DNA of 64,000 nt from Ilex aquifolium (GCA_951799425.1 OX637391.1:47153069-47217068), one strand, 5' to 3'; positions 38,105 to 49,065 are shown, counted from the stretch's first letter. The notes: a model not told the origin generated them from the letters alone. Made by a program: numbers and translations.

Positions 38105-38275
38105 GCCTGCTGAGAGGGCGGGAATCGAAGGGGCAAGTCATCATTTGGGAATTTGAAAAAGACGGCGTGAGACGTGCAAGTAACCGCCCCAATTTAATAG
38201 GCGTGTCTGGCAAGCCTCCAATCTCCTTGCGCCACCTGTCCCACGCCGCAAACAGAACGAAGGTTGGGGGGCAGT

Positions 38276-39008
38276 TGGCAGGACTTCAGGCGGCTCAGCA
38301 GCCCCCAGACTGACACGTGTAAAGATGTAGTCGTTATGGAGCTCAAGGGACACCGAGGAGTGGAGCCGAGGATGAATGGCTCAGAGGAGCCGAGTACATA
38401 TATCGACACCAGCATTTAAGGTGATTTGACAGCATATTTATGACGATGTGAGTGACTAAGACATGGCTATTAATGAGCCTCTGAATCCTCGAATACCCAA
38501 AACTGACAGTCATGGGTGCAAGCATTGATGACTATGGCGCCGAGAACAGAATCCAAGGTACCGACTCCTCGAGCACCGAGCACTCGGGAGTAGGTGTTAG
38601 ACGCCGATCAGAGACACTTTAGTGCCCGGGGATAGCCTTAGGCTCTCGGCGTGGTCCCGGGAGCTTATCCTATTGCCCGAGAATTGATGACACGAGAATC
38701 TGAGTAGAAAAAACTCATCACGCATGGGTAGGGGTGCAGCCCATTAAATGTTGAGATGGAACTTCCTGTCCATACACTCATTATTGATTCAGGTATAAAT
38801 ACACCTCAGAAAAATAGGCAAAAGTACGTAATTCACACTAAGAAAAATGGATACACTGTGTTTAAGCCTCAAAACTTATACTAACTTAAGCTTCGGAGGG
38901 GACAAGCTGGGTGCTTACCCGGCCCCTTTTCTGACCTTTCTTTGGTTGTTTCAGGTCGTTCATCGCGAGAATTGTTATCTCAAACTATTGCAGGAAATCT
39001 CCCGTGCA
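38276..39008 (+). repeat. Element B 3' LTR
   Basis: It starts TGGCAGGAC after the polypurine tract GGTTGGGGGGCAGT and ends CCCGTGCA before the target duplication. TATA box at 38794-38801. Confidence 0.93.
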
Positions 39009-39013
39009 ATTTG

Positions 39014-39241
39014 AATGGGTTTGCGGTGAGTGCTCTCATTCGCATGTATTCAAACTGAGGGTGTTTACGAGATGCGTGGACGGCGTTTAATGGATGTGGT
39101 AGTGAGGTGGTTGATTTGGTTTCAAAGAATGTAATGGTTGCTACATGCTGTAGAGAAGGTGAGTTGGAAATGGCTAAAAAGCTTTTCCTGGAGGGAACCA
39201 GAGTTGAACGAAACGGTGTCATGATCTTTTTCAAAAAATAG
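39014..39241 (+). pseudogene. PPR protein pseudogene, right part
   Basis: The PPR frame continues here in the same phase as 28306-28485: NGFAVSALIRMYS, an in-frame TGA at 39056-39058, GCLRDAWTAFNGCG and SKNVMVATCCREGELEMAKK. A terminal TAG lies at 39239-39241. The motif series (ALIRMYSxxGCLRDA, then VSKNVMVA) is typical of adjacent P, L and S repeats. Loss of the C-terminal E/DYW part and two internal stops across the two parts mean no functional product. Confidence 0.75.
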
Positions 39242-39320
39242 CATAAAAAGCGTGTTCACTAAACTAGCTTTTTCATCTGGCCACTTTTTTTTTTTTAATA
39301 AAAAGCGGGTTTGTTGATTT

Positions 39321-40492
39321 TAGGGGTGGCAATTTTCAACTCAACACGATGACACAATTCGAATTCGACACGAATTTTATAACACGAACTCGATTATAAC
39401 TCGAAAATGACCCAACACGCGAACACGAAATATAAATATGTCATGTTCGGGTTCAACCCGCCAACTCCGAAATTGACATGATTAACCTGTTTTTTTAAGA
39501 ATTGACATTTTCTCTATTTTATTGTTTGTATGGTAAAACGAACAATACGAAATTAATATGATTAACATGTTTAATTAATATTATAGAAATAAACTATTAA
39601 TTATTTGTAACTATTTATTAAGCACTGATGTAATTATTGTATAAAAAAAATATTTTTACTCATTATTATTATTTAAGGTTAATTGCACGGGAGGTCCCCA
39701 AAGTTTGAGATTTGTCTCATTTTGGTCCCCAATTTTTAATTGCATCATTTTGGTCCATGAAGTATTGAATATGTTTCTATATGGTCTTTCAAGCAGACAA
39801 CGTTCAGATTGCTAACGATTTTTTATCATAAACTTGTTACCTAATATCTAAATATGGACAAAAAATAATTTTGATAGCTCTTAAACAAAATTTGGGGAGC
39901 TATTAACAAAAAATGTGTAATATGTGTAACTTTTGACCAAAATTTAGATAGCTCATGATCAAAACTATGTAATTTGAGTAGTTATTTAACCAAAATTTGA
40001 ATAAAAATTTGGTCAAGAATTATTTAAATTATTTTTTTGTCCATATTTAAGCATCATGTGATAAGTTTATGATAAACAATCGTTAGCAATTTGGACGTTG
40101 TTTGCTTGAGGGATCATATAGAAACATATTCAATACTTCAGGGACCAAAATGATGTAATTAAAATATTGGGGACTAAAATAAGACAAACCTCATACTTTG
40201 GGAACCTCCAGTGCAATTATCCCTATTATTTATTATTATGTTTATTAAGTTAATTTTTATTTTGTAGAAAAAAGTATAAGTATGGATTCAATTAAACGAA
40301 AATAGAATCTTAGCGTTAAATTTTTTATTCAAAGTTTATGTGGGTTAACATGATCACGACACAAAAATAAACACGTCAACTCGACACGACACGATTAATT
40401 AAATAGGTTGGGTTAGGGTTGACTAATATTCAACACTTATCCGCAATAACCCGACACGAACCTGATACGACACGACTAGATTGCAACCTCTA
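39321..40492. mobile_element. hAT-type non-autonomous element with nested MITE
   Basis: The ends TAGGGGTGGCAAT and TAGAGGTTGCAAT (reverse complement) are flanked by a perfect 8-bp target duplication GTTGATTT (39313-39320 and 40493-40500). Subterminal regions repeat CGACACGA-type strings. The MULE-type MITE at 39676-40223 is nested inside; without it the element is about 0.62 kb. It belongs to the same family as 41536-42266. No coding capacity. Confidence 0.88.
39676..40223. mobile_element. MULE-type MITE nested in a hAT element
   Basis: The ends AGGTTAATTGCAC and GTGCAATTATCCC are near-inverted and the arms are complementary for about 200 bp (for example TCATTTTGGTCC and GGACCAAAATGA). A perfect 9-bp target duplication TATTATTTA (39667-39675, 40224-40232) matches Mutator-like elements. 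Noncoding, 548 bp. Confidence 0.88.
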
Positions 40493-40507
40493 GTTGATTT
40501 TTTTTAA

Positions 40508-41021
40508 TGCTCCGTTTGGTACGATAAAAAAATAGAAGGATGAAAAATTAAAGGGATAACTAAAATATCATATTTGGTAAGGAAGGAAAATAGGAAATAT
40601 GTAAAAGTGGATGAATGAGTTTTTTTTCCAACTCACAAAAATCAATCTTTCCAAAATTGGAAGAAAAGTGGATGGAAAGTTAATTATTTGTGTTAAAATG
40701 TATCTTATTTATCTATATATCTTTTGATATATACATATATTATATTTATCAATTACTTATTATGTATACATTAATTTCATAGATAAATACAATGATAAAA
40801 TATGTATTTATATTTTTTTTAAAAAATTTAAAAAGTAAAAAATAAAAAAATATTTTTTCCATCTTACCAAACACAAAAAAAAAAAAATTTAATCACTTTT
40901 ATTTTCCATTCATCCTACCAAACATAAAAAAAAAAAAAAAATTTATTATTCCTACTTTTTCTTCCTTGGAGGATATAAAGTGTATCCCTCATAGTTTTCA
41001 TCCTTCATACCAAACAGAGCA
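40508..41021. mobile_element. MITE with TGCTCCGTTTGGTA ends, possibly PIF/Harbinger
   Basis: The left end TGCTCCGTTTGGTACG and right end CATACCAAACAGAGCA are inverted, with GAAGGATGAAAA-type matches further in. The flanks give TAA on both sides (40505-40507 and 41022-41024), compatible with a 3-bp PIF/Harbinger duplication, although the TIR start is not the usual GGG or GAG. Noncoding and AT-rich with A-runs. Confidence 0.6.
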
Positions 41022-41024
41022 TAA

Positions 41025-41535
41025 CAAAAATGGAGTTATTGACTCTATTTTTTTTAACAAAAACGGAATTATTAAATCCGTTTTCTAAAAGTGTCATAGT
41101 TTGGTAAAAAAAAATTAAAAATTCTGTATTTTGGTATATTAAGAATATTATTTAAAATTAATTTAAAGACCAAATCAATTAAAATTTTCAAAAGTATACT
41201 TTATTTAATAGTCATATTAAATTAGATCCCTAATTGAGTCTCAAATTACTTCCATAAAACATTGATCTCGATGGGATACATCTGATAAAAATTTGACACA
41301 TAAAAAAAATTTTATTTTATTATTTTAATAATCAATAGTTATATATATAATTCTTGATCAACTTTGCTATAATACTTATCTATATTTTTTTGGTAAAGAC
41401 CATACACCGAACGTTTTTTTATTATTTTAATTATCACCATATCAATCTATAATATAAAATATGACAGATTTTAATAAGTCCATTCGACATTTTTAAATAG
41501 GCTCATTGAATGACCACAAACATCCCTCTTAAAAC
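41025..41535. other. AT-rich DNA, nothing recognised
   Basis: No gene, RNA or resolved repeat seen. Confidence 0.5.
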
Positions 41536-42266
41536 TAGGGGTAGCAATTTTTGACACGACACGATAACCCGACACAAACACGATACGAATAAATGGATTT
41601 GAGTTAGCTATTTTTTGGCATAAACTCGTGTATGACATGACCCGTCAACACGAAATGTTAATGGGTCGTGTTCGGGTTCAACCCGCTCAACCCGAAATTG
41701 ACCCAATTAACCCGTGTATTTAATCGGGTTGACACGAACCCGCTTAACCCGTTTTTCAACTCGAATAACCCGACACTATATAAATGCACTTAGTTGTTAG
41801 ATTCCTAACCCTAAATTCATTTCACATCTCAGACGTCACATTTACTTTGCTTCTCTCTCGTCTCTCCATCCTCCTCATTGTCAGTCACCACCACCTCCGT
41901 CTCCCTTTCGTAGGCCCTCACTGACTACCACCAGACCACCCCTAAATTTATTGCACTTAGTTGTTGGATTCCTAATCCTAATCCTCCTAAATTATATATT
42001 ATTATTATTAAATTAATTTTTAATTTGTAGAAAAAATATGAGCATGAATTCAATTAAGTGATAATATAATATTAGTGTTAAATTTTTTATTCAAAATTTA
42101 TGTTGGTCAATACGAATATGAACACGAATACGATATGAAATTAAATAGGTCAACTCGACACGATACGATTAGTTAAATGAGTTGGGTTAGAGTTGACTAA
42201 TTTTCGACACGAACCCGCAATGACCCGACACGAACTCGACACGACACGACTCGATTGCCACTCCTA
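41536..42266. mobile_element. hAT-type non-autonomous element with TATA and CT-rich leader
   Basis: The ends TAGGGGTAGCAAT and TAGGAGTGGCAAT (reverse complement) are flanked by an 8-bp target duplication with one mismatch (CTTAAAAC at 41528-41535, TTTAAAAC at 42267-42274). Subterminal CGACACGA strings match the element at 39321. The interior has CTATATAAAT followed by a CT-rich leader-like stretch (about 41773-41905), which looks like a captured plant promoter and 5' UTR. No open frame of note. Confidence 0.87.
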
Positions 42267-42274
42267 TTTAAAAC

Positions 42275-43201
42275 CATTCACATTGAATCATCTTCCCCAT
42301 CCCCTTCAAATCCATTACTTCTCATTAGTGTCTTCAGGCAATAGTTACCCCTACTTGATCTATTAGAAAACAAAGTGGTTAAAATGTTATAAGAGAAATG
42401 GATATCATAACGGTAGTGCGAAGGCATCATATCAAAGTTTAATTTAATTATTGGTTTTAATTTAGATTTGTTTGTAACTATTAAGTAAAATAATAAAAAT
42501 TCATAAATGACATTTTTCTGATAATGGGGGAAAATACTGACCTGTCATTGACAAGTAGAGACGTACTTATGTCTCTCAGACTCGTGAATTTTAGTAGAAC
42601 TGATGTCAAACCCCCGGATGCATGAATCGGTGTCGCAACTCATACACCAGTTAAATCAAGATTTACACTTCAGTAGGTATTCGAATATACACCAGAGACT
42701 TAGATATGGTTTATCCAAACAACTGAGATATATTTTATCAATTAATCACATTTTTTGTGAGATAAAAAAAAATGACATATTTTTATGAGATAAAAAAAAT
42801 AAAAGATGAAATCAAAAAATATGATATCGGCACCTGAGATACTCATCTAAATTTCAGCTATTTTTATTTTACATAATTATTTTAACAGCTATTTTTGTCT
42901 GAAAAGTCAGGTCGGTGTTATCTCCTGTCAACGACAGCAATAACGTTTAAGGCATTGCCTACAATAAGTCCAGATGGTAGTACCTCATTGGAAACAAACG
43001 GACCCACCTGGTGTTTATTACCCACCTAACAATCAAAGAGCTGGATTGTTGGGTGAGTTATGTGGCCACCGTTCTTCGACTTTGGAACCACATCAACATT
43101 GGAGTTATGAGGGAGGCCCAGATTTATTACTCAGCACTCTGATATTATTATTGGAGTTGGATACTTACCGATCAAGACCCTACAACCTTGGACTTCCATC
43201 A
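42275..43201. other. Noncoding DNA upstream of the ankyrin gene
   Basis: AT-rich up to about 42900, then more balanced composition near the gene. A frame from 42974 is continuous with the exon below but lacks a recognisable domain before MASSSSSS at 43202, so I treat it as 5' leader. No convincing TATA box was chosen. Confidence 0.4.
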
Positions 43202-44485
43202 ATGGCTTCTTCTTCTTCATCTTCCAAGTATCCATACCCATCAGAGGTTAATGTGAGAGACTTCGTTGCCATCAAGCTCTCTCACACCAACTACTACACT
43301 TGGAAAGCTATAGTGCTTGGTTTTATTCAGACTCAGGGTTTGGTTGGTTTCATCAATGGCAACATATCAGCACCACTTGAAACGATTACAGTCTCTGGTC
43401 ATAGTTGTGCCAGTGGAAATGATCAGGAGATACAGAACATGGATTACCACGATTTTAAAAGGTCAGATGAACTCGTAAGAAGTTGGATCCTAAAAACACT
43501 CAACGATGATTTCTTGCTACAAGTGGAGAGATTGAAAACTGCCCAAGATGTGTGGGCATTGCTAGAAGAAGTGTTTAGTGAACCTGAAACTGAAAACGGT
43601 AAGGAAACTCTCTGAAATTGATTTGAGAACTCCGTATAAAAAAATGGGGTCTGGGGGTCAAGTTCTGGATGAGAGTAAAAGATCAGTGATATTGCAAATT
43701 TAATGTACGGAATCAATCCACAGTTGTGGGTTGATCTTGGGGCGAACCATAAATTCGTTCAACTCTCGCTTGCTACCAGGATAAAATCAAACTTGTGGTT
43801 ACTGGGTGATTATTATTGGTCGATATTTACTGGATAGATCTAATGTTAATCCCAATATTTTATGATCGACCATATGCTTTGAAAATTTTATCTTATACAG
43901 TTACAATTTTCGGTAAGTTACTTTGTCTAGTCTTCCTGTTAAAGATATGGTTGACCAAACTCCTGTTATGTTTTTTGATGACAGTGCAAAACAGCCAAGA
44001 AGAGAAAGATCTAATAGAGTACAAACATATGTTCAAAGCTTCAATCGAGGGTAACTGGGAGAAAGCCAACAAAATATTGGAACAACATCCCGAAGCAGTT
44101 AGCTCAATTCTCACAGGAGCCTACAGGGCACTTATTGTAGCAGTTAGATCAAAAAGGAGATTCCATTTTGTGAGGAAACTGGTGGAAAAACCGCCAATAA
44201 CAGATCTGGGTTTCGTTCACACCCGCGCCGGCAATACAGCGCTTCATTTTGCTGTACTTGCAGACAATCTTGAGGCAGCCAAGTTGCTAGTGAGCAGGAA
44301 CCCCAACCTCCCTAATGTTTGGAACAATTATATGGAGCTACCTCTCCATCTCACTACTATTTACGGCAAACGGGAGTTGTTTCTTTATTTACTCAAAGTT
44401 ACCAAACCAGACATGGAGCCCAAGCCATTCGAGGGTGATTCCGGTGTTCAACTGCTCTGTGGCCTAATAAACAATGAATTTTATG
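43202..44485 (+). CDS. Ankyrin-repeat protein with gag-like N-terminal exon (partial)
   Basis: Exon 1 (43202-43598) encodes MASSSSSSKYPYPSEVNVRD and a UBN2-type, copia-gag-like domain (NYYTWKAIVLGFIQTQGL, VRSWILKTLND, AQDVWALLEEVF). Its donor is AACG then GTAAGG. Exon 2 (43985-44485, acceptor GATGACAG, donor TATG then GTGAGT) encodes the start of an ankyrin protein: FKASIEGNWEKANKILEQHP, GNTALHFAVLADNLEAAKLL and LPLHLTTIYGKRELFLYLL. Both introns are phase 1 and the junction keeps frame. ITN1/ACD6-like ankyrin proteins usually add more repeats and a membrane-spanning PGG domain; these are absent from the window, so the gene is either truncated by retroelements or continues after a very long intron. 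I recall similar gag-like/ankyrin fusions in woody eudicots. Expression and function are unproven. Confidence 0.6.
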
Positions 44486-45139
44486 GTGAGTATTTATTTT
44501 TTCAGAACCCTAAGTGAAGAATTAATTTCGACTGCTCTTTGACCATTTTAAATTCTAGAATAATTTTAGAAAAAAACATTTGATATGCTACAAAGAAAGC
44601 CAAGAACAAACAAAATCCCTTCCATTTTTAAAATTATACTGGGATCCCTTAACATTTTGCACCTTAGATCAATTACGAAGAACAACGAAAAAGAAATAAC
44701 AACTGTAAAAATGATTCAAATATTTCAAAATTAACCATTTGTAATAAAGTTTAAATTTTGAGACAATATTACCTCCAAAATAATATGAAAAAATTGTTTT
44801 ATCTTCTAAACTAACAACGGTCCCGTGCCATGCATGGTTATCCAACCAAATACATGATTAATTTATAAGTTCAATGACACTAATCAAAAGATAAACTCTT
44901 CAGCTTATAAGAGTTTTTCAGCTCAAATCAAAAGATAAGTTTTTCGGTTGATACCTCAGATAAGCTCTACAACTTATGAGGATTCTTCAGCTCTTACAAG
45001 ATTGAGTTTCAAATCTATGAAGCCCAAGGATGAGATAAGCATATGATGCAATTATTAAAGGAAAGAAAGGAGTTGAATCTATTACTTCCAAAATAGTTTA
45101 CAAGCAAAGTATTACAATAATGTTGCCTTAAGGCCTAGC
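44486..45139. other. AT-rich, intron-like DNA after the ankyrin exon
   Basis: It begins with a strong donor (GTGAGTATT) and is AT-rich. Short repeated phrases (AAAAGATAA, TTCAGCT) occur at 44885-44990. No further ankyrin exon was found. Confidence 0.5.
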
Positions 45140-45300
45140 TCATTTCTTAGTCAGCTCTTCCAGCTGCAGCTTAAGCAGAGCATTCTCCCTAGCCAACTTG
45201 TACCTCGCAAGCTTGGAGAGAAAAAGTTGTTTCTTTTTTATAACTACCTCCATTTGTAACTCAAGCTTAGCAACAGTGCATTTCTGTTCTTCAGAACCAG
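45140..45300 (-). pseudogene. Coiled-coil C-terminal fragment of unknown origin
   Basis: On the minus strand a frame ending at 45140 reads a Ser-rich stretch, then KLELQMEVVIKKKQLFLSKL and ARENALLKLQLEELTKK, a strong heptad-like Leu/Lys pattern. An in-frame stop lies a short way upstream. It could be the end of a transposon-associated protein; no family is assigned. Confidence 0.35.
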
Positions 45301-46015
45301 CAGAAGGAACAGATGAGGAAGATGATCCTCACAGTCTTTTCCTAGAAGAAGAAGCAACATTGTCCTCCCCAGCTCTCTTCCTTTCAGGAGCTTCACTACA
45401 ACCTCTAGGATAGGCCTGGCTACCTCAGGAACAGGGGCCAGTCCCAGCCCACACCTGAAAAGGTTTTGAGATGTAACTAACCCTCTAAAGGACACAACGG
45501 GTAATCAGTAGTGCTATGGATCCTAAAGAGTTTAGACGGAGAGTTCTTGGGGGCATACTCTGTAATATTAAAAAAAATAGAGAAGAACTAAAAGTTAACT
45601 CAATACGAAAAAGAAAAGTGTCCTCAAACCCTTACCTACGTTCTAGGGACGCCTCCAGATTCAAGGAACTTGGAGAGCCTCAACAACTTATCCTTCGAAC
45701 TCCCAAGCATTCCCCAAAACGAAAAGAAATGATGCTTCCACCTTCGGGGAAAACTAGAAAGTTCATAATCAACTCAGAAACTCGAGCTCTCTAGAAAAAG
45801 TGGTTGAAATAGGGAGGAAAGGCAAGAGCAAGATAAAAGAAGTGAAGAAATTCGAGGAGAGAAAGGTGATGAGCCCGAATTTGACTAGGCCAAGCCCGAT
45901 AAAAATAAATCGAGAAAGCCCAAGGAAGACCCCAATCAGAGCTGGGTCAACCCGTCGGAACAAAATCCAAGAGGAACTAAAGAGGTCAACACCCAAAGCT
46001 CCAAGGCACCAAGGG

Positions 46016-46140
46016 AACCAAGAGGCATCTCAAGGATCCCAAGGGGGGTGGGCCCCGCCCAAGGGACCCAAGTGGGCGTCGCCCAAGGGTACCCAAGGGG
46101 GCGCCGCCCATGTTGGTCTCCAAGTGGGCGCCGCCCATGG
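46016..46140 (+). repeat. G+C-rich tandem units in the LTR of element F
   Basis: About four imperfect 25-29 bp units of the type CCAAGTGGGCGCCGCCCATG. Each has a self-complementary GGGCGCCGCCC-like core. Confidence 0.75.
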
Positions 46141-46330
46141 CCTCCCTCCTTGGTCTTCTCCTCCCCTCTTTGCTCCTTTTCACCTTGATACTTCAACCCA
46201 AGTCTAAGTCACACCAACTCAAGGCAAGTCCGAGCTCAAGACGAGGATCAAGCACGATCCAGCAGGGAGTCCTCCTCCGAAGGAATAGGAGCACGAGAGA
46301 GAAAACATCGGAACACGGAGATCAATTCCT

Positions 46331-46430
46331 ACCAAAGGTGTGCTTACCAAAGAGGTCTACTCCCACCAAAGATGTGCTTACCAAAGAGGTCTACTCCCAC
46401 CAAAAGTGTACTTACCAAAATAGTGGGAGA
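46331..46430 (+). repeat. 34-bp tandem repeat in the LTR of element F
   Basis: Three units start at 46331, 46365 and 46399 (exact 34-bp period), each beginning ACCAAAG and containing CTTACCAAAGAGGTCTACTC or a variant. Confidence 0.9.
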
Positions 46431-46963
46431 CCCCTTCCTCACGTCACCGCCTTGGTGAACCTATATAATGTAAGCCCCTCTCCACATGGAGGGGCATGTT
46501 CATCACCTCCTTGAGACCTCTACACCAAGTCTCTCTCCCTCTTTCCACCGAGAGCTTTGCACCAGGTCTCTCTCCCTCAATACATTGTAACTCTCCGGAG
46601 TATCATTATTCATCAATAAAGAACACCAGACCACCGCTGCCGTTTCCGAGAGTAGACGTAGGTCAACCGGACTGAACCACTATAAATCTCTGTGTTGATC
46701 TCTTATTTACTGTCATATTGCCATTGATTGTCATTGATTGCTTGTTAATTGCTTATTAATCACACCCGTTCGTATACTTGACTGTTGATCTTGCACGAAG
46801 ACGATTTTGTGCATCATCAGTTTGGCGCCGTCTGTGGGAACGACTAAGTTTCTACTACCTTCTTACTCTTTCAATCCATGGCAATCACTACGAGGTCAAG
46901 GTCTCAATATCCCGAAGACAACAACCCGGCCCCCCGGGAGGAGGTACCACCTCCCCTCGCACC

Positions 46964-48912
46964 TGATGGCTTGATCCAAATGTATATACCCAAGTGCAGG
47001 CGGTCAAGCTGTAGTAATAATCCGGTTTGAGTCCGGAGTCGAATCCATAGGGAACTTTTGTTGATATCTCTAAGGCAAGCAGTGGTAGAGACCTTTTGAT
47101 TGTAACCTTTTTGATTTGCTGCGAGATATGGGTTTTGCTGGACAGAATATAAGATTCTTTCCAGAAAGATTTTCTTAACAAAATAGGAGATGAATGCTAA
47201 TTAAAAAGAGTCACCCTTTAGTGCAAGGATCTGGACATGTAGTTAGTTATCCGGTTTGTCATAATTGTGCTTGATAAATCAATTAACTCCCGTGTCAACA
47301 GCAAGTTAATCGGAAGATAAAGATGGATTGTGAGAATTAAGAACATGATTCCGATGTCTTTCTAGAAGTTTACAAGAATTGCCTGTGCCGAGACTTAACC
47401 CGTCTACAAACAAGCAAGTGTTTCTACAAGACATCCAATCATGATATTAATAGTCCATTCTTTAAATGAAGTACATTAAGGGGGGAGATTGAAGGGTAGT
47501 CATGAAGATCTAGCCGGGGTACTTGCCTTGAACTGATGAGTCTTTCTATGCAGGAGTCATCCATGTCATAGAAAGAGCTCACAATTATACAAAGTACCTT
47601 AGCTTTGCTAGATGCAATCAATCATCCGATAACAAGAAGAAATAAACGTTAAGCATAAAAGAACATTGCACAAATATGATTCCCGGATAACTTGTACATG
47701 CCTTTCTCCTCTCACTAAAGAGTGAATGAGAAACTACTCACTCTTCATGGCTTGGGTAAAGCTAGAAAAGTGAGTGATGATCATCCCTCCAAGTGGAGAA
47801 CTTTAAAAGATAAAGTAACAACAAACGCGGAGCGAATCTTCCACAAAGAATGAGTGAATCACGTTCCACCCTTCACGGCTTTAATCAAACTCTAGAAAAG
47901 TGGAAGAGTTTCACTCTTCTAAGAAAGAAGGAAGCTCAAGCAATGGAAGTGAAATGCATGAACAATAAAAGTAGGAGAAAGCTAGTCACATTTGAAGGGT
48001 GGCTTCCTCAACCAAAGATTGGAGGGTTGCTTCCTCAACCAAGATGGGAGCTATTTCTCTTCTATGCATGAGAAATGAAAGCATAAACATAAACATAGGC
48101 ATAAAACTACTGTTATAACAAGCAAGAGATGTTGGGCTAAAGCCAAACTAATCTCTAAAATAAAGACTTCATAAGGAAAATGAACTAACTACAATGAGAG
48201 TGGGAGTCTAAGCCTCCATCACTATCTACTTCCTACTATGCTCTCCTTTCTTTAGCTCTCCAACAAGGGGAGTATTTATAGGCAAGAGGAGGAGGCAGGG
48301 GGGTGAAAGAATAGTGTTTGCCGCCCAAGTCCAAGTGAACAGTCAACAACTCTGCTGCCAGTCTGTGGATAACGTTCGAACGTGAGTTGGCGTTCGAACG
48401 TTCTTTCTGTTTTTGCACTGAGGGCGTTCGAACGTTGAATGCCGTTCGAACGTTTCTTCTTGTTTTTGCACTAAGGGCGTTCGAACGCCAGATTTGCTCT
48501 GACCCCTTTCACTGTGGTCTTCTGTGAAGTTCAGTTCCAACTCTCTGCAGTGGTCTGGTCTTCTTCCATCAACTCAAGTGCACGTTCGAACGTGAGTTGG
48601 CATTCGAACGTGCACTCAAGTACTTCAGAGCTCCAGTCTTCTTTCCTAACTGCAACACGTCTTCTCTTCAGCAGTTGAGTCTGCTACAGTGTATTGTGGA
48701 CGTTCGAACGTGAGTTGGCGTTCGAACGTTCTGGCTGTGCTCCAAGCTTCTCCAATTTTGGGCTCTAATGTACTGGTGCTGCATCCAAGTGTGGTACTTG
48801 TTGTTCTTGAGTCCTTGTTCAGTTTAGGGCCTGAAATGACATCACTTAAACTCCATTAAAGTACCATAGTCTTAAAATGTCATAATAATATGTCAACTTT
48901 AAGTACTAATCA
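46964..48912 (-). repeat. Element D 3' LTR
   Basis: On the minus strand the LTR starts TGATTAGTACTT at 48912, immediately after the polypurine tract TTAGGTTGGGGAGTG, and ends GATCAAGCCATCA at 46964. A TATA box (TATAAATA on the minus strand) lies at 48273-48280. The right boundary is set by the polypurine tract and the left by the break in the gag frame of element F; the second LTR is not in the window for confirmation. Plus-strand frames inside it are shadows. Confidence 0.75.
48373..48728 (-). repeat. Paired CGTTCGAACG palindromes in the D LTR
   Basis: The 10-bp palindrome occurs at 48373, 48391, 48425, 48443, 48478, 48583, 48601 (one mismatch), 48701 and 48719. Eight of the nine form four pairs whose start-to-start distance is exactly 18 bp. 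The spacer is often GTGAGTTGG. Confidence 0.9.
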
Positions 48913-48996
48913 CACTCCCCAACCTAAATATTGCTAGTCTCTAGTAATATGAAAAAAGAAAATTCTACTCCTAATGCCATTTTCGTAGGTCATCCG

Positions 48997-49065
48997 GTTG
49001 CATTTAGCTTATGCAACAAGCCGTTGAACCACTAGGTTTACCCTAGCGGACGAGTGTTGTCTCGT
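48997..49065 (-). promoter_or_regulatory. Three-hairpin element upstream of the D 3' LTR
   Basis: On the minus strand: ACGAG/CTCGT with a 6-nt loop (49065-49050), CTAGG/CCTAG with a 5-nt loop (49046-49032), and GTTGCAT/ATGCAAC with a 7-nt loop (49017-48997). The same three stems with identical gaps (3 and 14 nt) occur in element E at 58310-58378. This suggests a conserved RNA structure in the element transcript, for example for packaging or processing, but its role is unknown. Confidence 0.6.

Larger units (their letters stand above)
28486..39008 (+). mobile_element. Element B: Tat-lineage Ty3/gypsy LTR retrotransposon (fossil)
   Basis: Equal-length LTRs of 733 bp (28486-29218 and 38276-39008) have a perfect 5-bp target duplication ATTTG (28481-28485, 39009-39013). 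The layout matches element A: primer-binding site, gag, PR, RT, RNH, second RNH, INT, 84-bp tandem array, antisense gene, polypurine tract. LTRs differ at about 50 positions (about 7%), suggesting about 3 million years, older than A. The coding region is broken in about seven or more places, although RT through RNase H remains open for about 600 codons. It inserted in a PPR gene copy. Confidence 0.94.
45500..46963 (+). mobile_element. Element F: 5' LTR, primer-binding site and gag start, cut by D (fossil)
   Basis: An LTR-like sequence ends in CATCATCA at about 46819, followed by the primer-binding site TGGCGCCGTCTGTGGGA from 46823 and a gag-like start at 46878 (MAITTRSRSQYPEDN). The frame is then interrupted by the LTR end of element D at 46964. 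A TATA-like CTATATAA lies near 46455. The primer-binding site equals that of Tat element A, suggesting a Tat-like family. The left LTR edge was not resolved, and the rest should lie beyond D, outside the window. Age not estimable. Confidence 0.65.

Noticed and set aside
46110-46514. Plus-strand frame of about 134 codons
   Set aside because: It runs through tandem repeats of the F LTR and has no domain; a chance frame.
47850-48071. Plus-strand frame of 73 codons
   Set aside because: It lies antisense within the D LTR and shows no domain.
48997-49065. A hammerhead-type ribozyme in the conserved hairpins of D and E
   Set aside because: GGAAACC and CGTCC fragments look suggestive, but the required CUGANGA core is absent in both copies.
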